From: CAYWEM01 sp964457225
GTDB taxonomy: Bacteria; Acidobacteriota; Aminicenantia; UBA2199
Assembly (NCBI GenBank): GCA_964457225.1
Contig: CAYWEM010000008.1
Location: 62,001 to 126,000, forward strand
Length of the DNA: 64,000 nucleotides
Direction of reading: 5' to 3'
The notes under the pieces were generated by a model. That model made no database searches. It was not told the origin of the DNA and was given only the letters and a program-made list of their open reading frames with translations. Made by a program: the position numbers and the translations under genes. Below are positions 16,773-24,112 of the stretch, in pieces (position 1 is the stretch's first letter; the number at the start of each line of letters is the position of its first letter).

Positions 16773-16855
16773 GGTTTTAAGCAGCCGGGATTCACCGGAA
16801 AAAAACGATAGTAATGATAAATCGTATATAATAAAAAAAAGGAGGATAGAAAATC

Positions 16856-17587
16856 ATGAAAAGAACCGTTTTACTGCTGCTTGTGCTTGGAGTAGTCTGT
16901 TGCGGCCTGGGAGCCGAAAGTGTCGATGAGATACTGGCCAGGGGTTTCGTATCCGGCGGCGGGCTGGAAAAAATACGCGCCCTGAAAAGCATGGCGGCCG
17001 AAGGAAAAATGCACCTGGCCCAGATGAACCTGGAAATGCCCCTGAAAATGTGGCAGAAGTCGCCCAACCTGATGAAAATGGAAATCAGCTTCCAGGGCAT
17101 GACCGTGATCCAGGCATATGACGGTGAGCAGGCCTGGTGGCTGATGCCGCCGATGGGCGTGACCACCCCCCAGCCGATGCCGGCTGAGCAGTCCAGGGAT
17201 TTCGCCGTCAGCGCCGAGTTCGACTCGCCCTTCATCGATTATGATAAGAAAGGTTACAAAGTCACCCTGCTGGGCCTGGAGGATTTTGAGGGCACCCCGG
17301 TTTACAAGCTGGCGCTCGATCGCGGTGATGAGCGAACCTGGCATTTTTTCCTGGAAAAGGAGAGTTGTATCACTGTGAAGATGGCCGTTACTTTCAAGTC
17401 CGACGGCAAGGAAACACTGGCCGAAACCATCCTGGCTGATTACAAGGAAGTTGACGGGCTGATGGTGCCTTTTTCCATAGAAAACCGGGTCAACGGCCAG
17501 CCCATGCTCAGTATAATGCTGGATGAAATCAAGCTCAACGTACCCCTTGATAACTCCCTGTTCAGCATGAATGAGCAGAATCCATAA
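16856..17587 (+). CDS. LolA/LolB-like outer-membrane lipoprotein-sorting family protein
   Basis: The ATG follows an AAAGGAGG and a TATAAT at 16827-16832. The 243-residue protein begins with a signal peptide (KRTVLLLLVLGVVCCGLGAES). The mature part has alternating strands such as MLAQMNLEMPLKMWQKSPNLMK-type segments, a YDGEQAWWLMP strand and a C-terminal KEVDGLMVPFSIENRVNGQ, typical of the open-barrel LolA-like/DUF4292 fold seen in periplasmic lipid or lipoprotein carriers. It lies 19 bp before the VPS10-like gene, probably cotranscribed. The fold call is moderate; a true LolA role is unproven. Confidence 0.7.
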   Translation: MKRTVLLLLVLGVVCCGLGAESVDEILARGFVSGGGLEKIRALKSMAAEGKMHLAQMNLEMPLKMWQKSPNLMKMEISFQGMTVIQAYDGEQAWWLMPPMGVTTPQPMPAEQSRDFAVSAEFDSPFIDYDKKGYKVTLLGLEDFEGTPVYKLALDRGDERTWHFFLEKESCITVKMAVTFKSDGKETLAETILADYKEVDGLMVPFSIENRVNGQPMLSIMLDEIKLNVPLDNSLFSMNEQNP

Positions 17588-17606
17588 AACCGGCTGGAGC
17601 TGAAAG

Positions 17607-20600
17607 GTGAAATCATTGCCGCTTTTTATTCTGCTGTTTTGCTCCCTGTTATGCCCGGCGCCCGGGGCCGGCGCGGAAACCAGGCTTGAACCCGCCCAGC
17701 TTGGACTGCTGACCGCCCGCCAGGTAGGACCGGCGGCCATGTCCGGCCGGGTCAGCGATATCGTCTGCCATCCCTGGGATACCCGTGTGATCTACATCGG
17801 CACCGCTGCCGGCGGCATCTGGAAGACTGAAAACGGCGGGGTCACATTCAAGCAGGTTTTCAACGGGAAAAGCATGTCAATCGGCGCCCTGGCCCTGGAT
17901 CCCGCCCGGCCCGACAGAATCTGGGCCGGTACCGGCGAAAGCAAGGTGCGCAACAGTGTGTCTCTGGGCGGCGGGGTTTACCTGTCCGAGGACGGCGGCC
18001 GCAGTTGGCAGTTCAAGGGGCTGGCCGAATCAGAGCGCATAGCGCGCATAGTCATTCATCCGCAGAAACCAGACACGGTCTACGTGGCCGCGCTTGGCCG
18101 CTTGTGGAACAGCGGCGGGGAACGCGGTGTTTATCGCACCGAGGACGGCGGAGCCGGCTGGGAGAGGATACTCTACGTCGATGAGGATACCGGCTGCGCT
18201 GACCTGGAAATTGACCGCCAGGAACCGGAAATCCTTTACGCCGCCATGTGGCAGTTCCGACGGAGCCCGGATTTCTTTGTCTCCGGCGGGCCGGGTTCCG
18301 GTTTGTACCGCAGTCTGAACGGGGGCCGGGACTGGAGCCGCCTGGAAAAGGGTCTGCCGGCCGGAAACCTGGGCCGGATTTCGCTGGCCGCGGCTCCGTC
18401 GCGCAAGACCAGGATTTACGCCAATGTCGAAGCGGAAAAAAGCGGTTTTTACAGTTCCGATGACCGCGGCGAAAACTGGCAGTTGCAGAATTCCAGCACC
18501 GCAGTGACCGCCCGGCCTTTTTACTTTTCACGATTTACGGTCGATCCTCGCGATCACAACCGCATTTACATGGGCGGACTGTATTTTTCTATCAGCCGGG
18601 ACGGCGGCCGTACTTTTCATTCACCCATGATTTCCGGCGGCGGCCTGACCGTTCACCCGGACATCCATCCCATCTGGGTTGATCCGCAAAGGCCCGACCG
18701 GGTCCTGCTCGGGACCGACGGCGGAGTTTACGAATCCTGGGACGGAGGCGCCACTTTCAGGCATTTCGCCAACCTGCCCCTGTCACAGTTCTATCATGTC
18801 GCCTATGACTTTGAATATCCCTACAACGTTTACGGCGGCCTGCAGGACAACGGCTCCTGGTACGGGCCTTCATCCGCCCCGGGCCCCGGTGTGCGCAACC
18901 GCGACTGGCGCAACATCGGTGCCGGGGATGGTTTTTACGTCCTGCCTCACCCGGAAGAGCCGGATATCATTTACTACTCCTGGCAGGGCGGCCGCCTGCA
19001 GAGATTCAACCGCCGCACCCTGGAAACCAAGGATATCAGGCCCTATGCCGGGCCGGGAGAAGCCCCCCTGCGTTTCAACTGGGATGCGGCCGTGGCTCTC
19101 GGCCCGGTTTCACCCGAACTGCTCTATTTCGGCGCCCAGTACCTTTTCCGGTCCGCAGACCGGGGTGATTCCTGGCAAAGGATTTCCCCCGATCTGACCA
19201 GGAATGATCCGGCCAGGCAGAGGCAGGCCGAGTCCGGCGGACTGAGCCGGGAAAACACTTCCGCTGAAAACCACTGCACCATAGTCAGCATAGCGCCTTC
19301 TCCTCTTGATGAAAACCTGATCTGGGTCGGCACCGATGACGGCAACCTGCAGCTGACCCGTGACGGCGGCCGCAGCTGGCGCAACCTGACCGCTTCGATT
19401 CCCGGCCTGCCGCCCTTTACCTGGTGTTCGGGCATCGAGGCTGGCCGCTTTTCCCCGGGAACCGTTTACGCGGTTTTCGACGGTCATCGCCACGGTGACA
19501 TGAAAACTTACCTTTACCGCAGTCATGACTACGGGGCCAGCTGGCAGTCGCTGTTTTCCGACGACCTGAGGGGATACGCCCACGTGATCAGGGAGGACCC
19601 GCAACGCCGGGGCATGCTTTACCTGGGCACCGAGGCCGGGCTTTTCCTTTCGCTTGACGACGGTGCTTCCTGGCTGCACCTGGACCAGGTCCTGCCCCCG
19701 GTTCCGGTCTTTGACCTGGCAGTCCACCCGCGGGAACATGACCTGATCATCGGCACTCATGGGCTGGGTGTTTACATCATCGACGACCTCAGCCCCCTGC
19801 GGGCCCTGGATTCGGAGGTGTTGAACAGCGAAGCGGCCCTGCTGCCTTCGCGGCCGGCCGTTATAAGCATTCCCTTCGCTCCCCAGGATTTCCCCGGGGA
19901 TGCTGAATTCCTGGGGGTCAACCCTTCCCGCCAGGCGCAGATCACTTATTACCTGAAAAAGAGGCACATTTTCGGCGACTTGAAACTCGAGGTGCTGGAT
20001 GAAGCCGGCCTGGTTATTCAGTCTTTGCCGACCAGCAAGAACGCCGGCCTGAACAGGGTTTCCTGGTCGATGCGCTACCCGGCGCCCAAAATTGCATCCT
20101 CCCGGGGCTTCCCTCGTTTTCTGGCCGAGGGCCCCCAGGTTCCGGCCGGGATTTACCGCCTGAGACTGACCAGGGGACAGCAGGTTTATTACGGGAGTCT
20201 TGAACTGAAACACGATCCCCTGGTTGATCACTCTCCGCAAGACCGCCTGGTAAGGAATGAACTGATCATGAAGATGTACCGCCTGCAGGAGGAGCTGACC
20301 CCCATGGCCGACACCCTGGCTTCCTGGCGCCGGCAGCTCGAGGAAATCCGGGAGGCAGGGCGCAAAAGCGGACGACGCCTGCCCGCCCTGGTTGCCCGGA
20401 TCAGCTCAAGGCTGGAAGAATTTCACGGCCGGATGCTGGTGAGTGAGGGGCTTTTCGTGGCTGACCGCCTGCGCGAACGGATAATGGACCTTTACTCGGT
20501 GGTCAGCAGGTACGGCGGCCGGCCGACTGACTCCCAGGTGGAACAGGGGCGGGTCCTGGCCGCGGAAATGGAGCAGGTCAAATCGGAATACCGGGACTTG

Positions 20601-20693
20601 CTGGCCCGGGAAAGGCCGGCCTGGAACCGGGGACTGCGAAGCGCCGGCCTGGCGGCACTGCCGGACCCCCTGGACAGGGAAAGCAAGGACTGA
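17607..20693 (+). CDS. Secreted sortilin/VPS10-like beta-propeller protein (BNR/Asp-box repeats)
   Basis: The 1028-residue protein has an N-terminal signal peptide (LPLFILLFCSLLCPAPGAGA) and at least eight Asp-box-like motifs of the type S-x-D-x-G-x-x-W (for example SEDGGRSWQ, TEDGGAGWER, SDDRGENWQ, TRDGGRSWRN, SLDDGASWLH). These mark blades of one or two beta-propellers like the VPS10/sortilin ectodomain. A C-terminal ~250-residue region (LKKRHIFGDLKLEVLDEAG..., then a helical segment) lacks propeller repeats. Such proteins are abundant in Acidobacteriota-type genomes; their substrates are unknown, and sialidase catalytic residues are not evident. A smaller paralogue is at 29.1 kb. Confidence 0.85.
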   Translation: MKSLPLFILLFCSLLCPAPGAGAETRLEPAQLGLLTARQVGPAAMSGRVSDIVCHPWDTRVIYIGTAAGGIWKTENGGVTFKQVFNGKSMSIGALALDPARPDRIWAGTGESKVRNSVSLGGGVYLSEDGGRSWQFKGLAESERIARIVIHPQKPDTVYVAALGRLWNSGGERGVYRTEDGGAGWERILYVDEDTGCADLEIDRQEPEILYAAMWQFRRSPDFFVSGGPGSGLYRSLNGGRDWSRLEKGLPAGNLGRISLAAAPSRKTRIYANVEAEKSGFYSSDDRGENWQLQNSSTAVTARPFYFSRFTVDPRDHNRIYMGGLYFSISRDGGRTFHSPMISGGGLTVHPDIHPIWVDPQRPDRVLLGTDGGVYESWDGGATFRHFANLPLSQFYHVAYDFEYPYNVYGGLQDNGSWYGPSSAPGPGVRNRDWRNIGAGDGFYVLPHPEEPDIIYYSWQGGRLQRFNRRTLETKDIRPYAGPGEAPLRFNWDAAVALGPVSPELLYFGAQYLFRSADRGDSWQRISPDLTRNDPARQRQAESGGLSRENTSAENHCTIVSIAPSPLDENLIWVGTDDGNLQLTRDGGRSWRNLTASIPGLPPFTWCSGIEAGRFSPGTVYAVFDGHRHGDMKTYLYRSHDYGASWQSLFSDDLRGYAHVIREDPQRRGMLYLGTEAGLFLSLDDGASWLHLDQVLPPVPVFDLAVHPREHDLIIGTHGLGVYIIDDLSPLRALDSEVLNSEAALLPSRPAVISIPFAPQDFPGDAEFLGVNPSRQAQITYYLKKRHIFGDLKLEVLDEAGLVIQSLPTSKNAGLNRVSWSMRYPAPKIASSRGFPRFLAEGPQVPAGIYRLRLTRGQQVYYGSLELKHDPLVDHSPQDRLVRNELIMKMYRLQEELTPMADTLASWRRQLEEIREAGRKSGRRLPALVARISSRLEEFHGRMLVSEGLFVADRLRERIMDLYSVVSRYGGRPTDSQVEQGRVLAAEMEQVKSEYRDLLARERPAWNRGLRSAGLAALPDPLDRESKD

Positions 20694-20741
20694 AACGGCT
20701 TCAACCCTGATCTGCGGCCTGTTTCAGCGCGAAGGATCTGT

Positions 20742-20770
20742 TTGCACTTTGCGCCGAATACTGGTACAAT
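20742..20770 (+). promoter_or_regulatory. Promoter of the Kdo operon, predicted leaderless start
   Basis: TTGCAC (20742-20747), a 17-bp spacer and TACAAT (20765-20770) end 6 nt before the kdsA ATG, with no Shine-Dalgarno sequence. Confidence 0.75.
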
Positions 20771-20776
20771 CAGGCC

Positions 20777-21592
20777 ATGCAGACCTTTTTCGAGGTTGAA
20801 GGACAGGCGGTGACCGCCGCCTCCCTATTCGTCATCGCCGGTCCCTGTGTCATCGAAAACGAAAGCCTGACCATGGAAATAGCCCTGGCCCTGCGTGATA
20901 TCTGTCGCCGCCTGGAAATGCCGTTGATTTTCAAGGCTTCCTTTGACAAGGCCAATCGTTCCTCCAGCGGTTCTTTTCGCGGGCCGGGCCTGCAGGAAGG
21001 CCTGAGGATCCTGGCGCGGATACGCCGGGAAACCGGTCTGCCGGTGCTTTCGGATGTGCACGAAGCGAGCCAGGTGCCCGCGGCCGCGGAAGCCCTGTCC
21101 GTGTTGCAGATCCCGGCTTTTCTTTGCCGTCAGACAGACCTGCTGTCAGCCGCCGGCCGCAGCGGTCTGCCGGTCAACATCAAGAAAGGCCAGTTCATGG
21201 CCCCGGCCGACATGGCCCTGGCCGTAAAGAAAGTCGCCCAGGGCGGTGACAGCAAGGTCATCCTGACCGAGAGGGGCAGTTTCTTCGGTTACCGCGACCT
21301 GGTGGTCGATTTCCGTTCCATACCCATTATGAAAGAAACAGGCTGTCCGGTGGTCATCGATGCCACTCACTCGGTGCAGCAGCCCGGAGCCGCCGGGGGA
21401 GTGTCCGGGGGTGATGCGCGTTTCATTCCGTTGATCGCCTCCGCCGGAGTGGCCGCCGGAGCCGATGGGGTTTTCCTGGAAGTTCACCCGCGGCCGGAAC
21501 AGGCTGCTTCGGACGGCGCAAATTCCCTGCCGCTGGACCGGGCCGAGGCCTTACTGCGGCGCTTGCAGGCTCTTTTCCGGGTGGGGGCATGA
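20777..21592 (+). CDS. kdsA: 3-deoxy-8-phosphooctulonate (Kdo-8-P) synthase
   Basis: The 271-residue enzyme condenses arabinose-5-phosphate and PEP to Kdo-8-phosphate in the cytoplasm. Signature segments are FVIAGPCVIENE (PEP site), FKASFDKANRSS, GLPVLSDVHE, LQIPAFLCRQTDLL, VNIKKGQFMAP, ILTERGSFFGYRDLVVDFRS and VIDATHSVQQPG, all in order. The length is normal for KdsA. It starts a tight operon: kdsD begins 4 bp before its stop and kdsC follows. Kdo synthesis shows that the organism makes lipopolysaccharide. Confidence 0.97.
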   Translation: MQTFFEVEGQAVTAASLFVIAGPCVIENESLTMEIALALRDICRRLEMPLIFKASFDKANRSSSGSFRGPGLQEGLRILARIRRETGLPVLSDVHEASQVPAAAEALSVLQIPAFLCRQTDLLSAAGRSGLPVNIKKGQFMAPADMALAVKKVAQGGDSKVILTERGSFFGYRDLVVDFRSIPIMKETGCPVVIDATHSVQQPGAAGGVSGGDARFIPLIASAGVAAGADGVFLEVHPRPEQAASDGANSLPLDRAEALLRRLQALFRVGA

Positions 21593-22545
21593 CCATCCTG
21601 GAAACAGGCCGCAAGGTGCTGGAACTGGAAGCCGCGGCTATCAGCCGGGCCGTGGAACGCCTGGATGAAAACTTCAGCCGGGCCATTGAAATCCTGCACG
21701 CTTCGCGCGGCCGGGTGGTCATAACCGGCATGGGAAAATCAGGCCTGATCGGCCGAAAGATAGCCGCCACCATGACCTCCACCGGCACGCCGGCGGTTTT
21801 TCTGCATCCGGCCGAAGCCCTGCACGGCGATATCGGCATAATCAATCCGGAAGACTGCGTCATAGCGATTTCCAGCAGTGGTGAAACCGATGAAGTGGTC
21901 AGGTTGCTCAACTACATCAAGCGCCTGCAGATCAAGCTGGTGGCCCTGGTCGGCAATCCCTGCTCCACCCTGGCCCGCCAGAGTGATGTTTTCATCGACT
22001 GCAGTGTTGAACAGGAAGCCTGCAGTATCGGGCTCATTCCCTCCACCTCCTCGACCCTGACCCTGGCCGTCGGTGATGCAATCAGCATCGCCCTGATCGA
22101 AAAGAAGGGATTCACCGAAAGTGATTTCCATCGCTTTCACCCCGGCGGTTCAATCGGAAAAAAACTGCTCAAAGTGAAACACCTGATGCATACCGGTTCG
22201 GAATTGCCCACCGTCGATATCGGCCTGCCCATGGTTGAAGTCATTGCCGTAATTGACAGCCGGCGTTTCGGCCTGGCCATAGTCACAGAGGGAGACCGGG
22301 TCGCCGGAGTGATAACCGACGGCGATCTGCGCCGCCTGCTGCTCAGGGGCCTGGATTTTTCCCGGGTCAGGGCGGCGGACTGCCTGACCTTCAACCCGAA
22401 ATGGGTGGGACCGGAAAGCCTGGCTGTCGAAGCCCTGAGTGTGCTCGAAGAAAACGCAATCACCTCGGTGCTGGTCATGGATGAAAACGAAAAACTGGTG
22501 GGCCTGCTGCATTTGCACGACTTGTGGCGAACGGAGATGATATAA
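21589..22545 (+). CDS. kdsD: D-arabinose-5-phosphate isomerase
   Basis: The 318-residue protein has an N-terminal SIS sugar isomerase domain (VVITGMGKSGLIGRKIAATMTSTGTPAVFLHPAEALHGDIG, with AISSSGETDEV and IPSTSSTLTLAVGDA) and two C-terminal CBS domains from about residue 205. This is the KdsD/KpsF/GutQ architecture that converts ribulose-5-phosphate to arabinose-5-phosphate, the substrate of KdsA. Its start overlaps the kdsA stop by 4 bp and its TAA shares one base with the kdsC ATG. The operon position makes KdsD the likely role. Confidence 0.95.
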   Translation: MTILETGRKVLELEAAAISRAVERLDENFSRAIEILHASRGRVVITGMGKSGLIGRKIAATMTSTGTPAVFLHPAEALHGDIGIINPEDCVIAISSSGETDEVVRLLNYIKRLQIKLVALVGNPCSTLARQSDVFIDCSVEQEACSIGLIPSTSSTLTLAVGDAISIALIEKKGFTESDFHRFHPGGSIGKKLLKVKHLMHTGSELPTVDIGLPMVEVIAVIDSRRFGLAIVTEGDRVAGVITDGDLRRLLLRGLDFSRVRAADCLTFNPKWVGPESLAVEALSVLEENAITSVLVMDENEKLVGLLHLHDLWRTEMI

Positions 22546-23105
22546 TGGATCAGAAGGAACTGGCAAGGAAAATCAAGTTGTTGATAATGGACGTGGACGG
22601 CACTCTGTCCGACGGCCGGTTTTTTGTCATGCCGGACGGCGAAGTGTTGAAGTCGTTTGACGTCAAGGACGGCACCGGAATCATTTTCGCCCGCCTGGCC
22701 GGTATCAAGACGGCCATCATCACAGGCAAAGTCTCCCGCCAGGTCAGGCAAAGGGCTGAAGAACTCCAGATAGACGATTACTACGAAGGAGTCGGCAATA
22801 AATCCGCTCCTTTTTTCGAGTTGCTGAAAAAGTACGACCTTCAGAAGGAAGAAGTCGCCTATATCGGGGACGACATAGGCGATGCCGAAGTCATGGGCAT
22901 GGTCGGATTCGCCGCCGCGGTCGGGGACGCCCATCCACTGATCAAGAGAATATCCCATTACATAGCCAAGCGCTACGGAGGCCGCGGCGCGGTGCGCGAG
23001 TTCATCGATTTCATCCTCGACGCCCAGGAAAAATGGCCGGTAATCTTCGCCACCCTGAAGAGTTCCGAAAACTGGGAAGAAATCTACCAGGCCATTAATT
23101 CCTGA
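22545..23105 (+). CDS. kdsC: Kdo-8-phosphate phosphatase (HAD family)
   Basis: ATG 22545 overlaps the kdsD stop by one base (TAATG); an upstream in-frame ATG lies within kdsD. The 186-residue protein has HAD motif 1 MDVDGTLSDGRFF, motif 2 AIITGK, the motif 3 lysine (NKSAPF..LLKKY) and motif 4 YIGDDIGDAEVM, with no cap domain, which is the C0-type KdsC layout forming a tetramer. It removes the phosphate from Kdo-8-P before CMP activation. Its position right after kdsA and kdsD completes the first three Kdo steps. Confidence 0.95.
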   Translation: MDQKELARKIKLLIMDVDGTLSDGRFFVMPDGEVLKSFDVKDGTGIIFARLAGIKTAIITGKVSRQVRQRAEELQIDDYYEGVGNKSAPFFELLKKYDLQKEEVAYIGDDIGDAEVMGMVGFAAAVGDAHPLIKRISHYIAKRYGGRGAVREFIDFILDAQEKWPVIFATLKSSENWEEIYQAINS

Positions 23106-23149
23106 AAGGTTCGGGCCCGCTCGACCGGGCCTGCGCAAAATCATCCAAC

Positions 23150-23179
23150 TTGACTTTACTTGTCCGGGCTTGCTAACAT
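23150..23179 (+). promoter_or_regulatory. Promoter of the TPR gene
   Basis: TTGACT (23150-23155), 18 bp, TAACAT (23174-23179). A led transcript with GAGGAGGAG in front of ATG 23223. Confidence 0.55.
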
Positions 23180-23222
23180 GGTCGGGCTGTCCGGACGGAA
23201 AAGTACCGGTCGAGGAGGAGCG

Positions 23223-24092
23223 ATGATAGACAGACCGATTTGGTGGTCTTTCGGACCGGTGGCGGAAAAATACATCAGGAAGGGGTTATTGCGCTACAGT
23301 ACCGCCCTGGAATCGGGTTCCGGGGTGGGCGCCCTGATCTGGAAGGGCTTGGCGGCTCTGCAAAGGAGCGCTGAGCTGGAGGCGGTCGATTTGCTGGGCC
23401 AGGCCGCTGAACGGGCCCAGGATACCCAGGAACAGTCGGACGCCCTGTGCGCCAGGGCTCTGGCCCGGGTCAGGCTGGGTGAAGTCGAGGCCGCCCTGGC
23501 TGATCTGAACCAGGCGGCCGAGGTCAGGCCGGATGATGACAAGGTTTATTTCGGCCGGGGCATAGTCCAGGGCCTGCTCAAGCAATACGGCGAAGCCATC
23601 GCCGATTTTGACCGCGCCCTGGACAGGAACCAGGGCCTGCATGAAATATACTTTCAGCGCGGAGTGGCCAGGCACCTGCTGGGTGATTTGCGGGCGGCCG
23701 TCGGGGATTATGACCGGGCCATAGCCGGCAAAACCCTGAACCTGGCCCGGGCCCTGGCCCTGCGCGGCCTGGCCAGGGCGCATCTCGAGGATTATCGCGG
23801 CAGCCTGGCCGACTTCAACCGTGCCCTGCAGCTGGCGCCCGATGAAGCCGGTTTTTATTACGGCCGCGGTGTGGTGAAGGGCCTGGTGCGCAATCACCAG
23901 GGAGCGCGCGCTGACTTCAACCGGGCCATAGAGCTTGATCCCGCCGATGCCGAAGCCTACAACAAGCGCGGGATCACCTGCCTGATTCTCGGCGATCGGC
24001 AGTCCGGGTTGGCCGATCTGCAGAAGGCCGCCGAGCTGGGCTACAGTGAAGCTTTTCAGCTGATCGACAAAATCGCCGCCGACAAGGATTGA
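23223..24092 (+). CDS. TPR-repeat protein
   Basis: The start ATG 23223 follows GAGGAGGAG. The 289-residue product lacks a signal peptide. From about residue 60 it consists of six to seven 34-residue tetratricopeptide repeats, with the characteristic A..D...A....P....Y..RG pattern (DLNQAAEVRPDDDKVYFGRG, DFDRALDRNQGLHEIYFQRG, DFNRALQLAPDEAGFYYGRG, DFNRAIELDPADAEAYNKRG). TPRs mediate protein-protein contacts. No enzymatic domain is present and the partner is unknown. mutS is convergent 20 bp downstream. Confidence 0.85.
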   Translation: MIDRPIWWSFGPVAEKYIRKGLLRYSTALESGSGVGALIWKGLAALQRSAELEAVDLLGQAAERAQDTQEQSDALCARALARVRLGEVEAALADLNQAAEVRPDDDKVYFGRGIVQGLLKQYGEAIADFDRALDRNQGLHEIYFQRGVARHLLGDLRAAVGDYDRAIAGKTLNLARALALRGLARAHLEDYRGSLADFNRALQLAPDEAGFYYGRGVVKGLVRNHQGARADFNRAIELDPADAEAYNKRGITCLILGDRQSGLADLQKAAELGYSEAFQLIDKIAADKD

Positions 24093-24112
24093 GCGGACCC
24101 GGGGCCGGGCGG

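Noticed and set aside
23112..23140. GGCCCG/CGGGCC hairpin after kdsC as a terminator
   Set aside because: There is no T-tract after the stem, so an intrinsic terminator is not supported.
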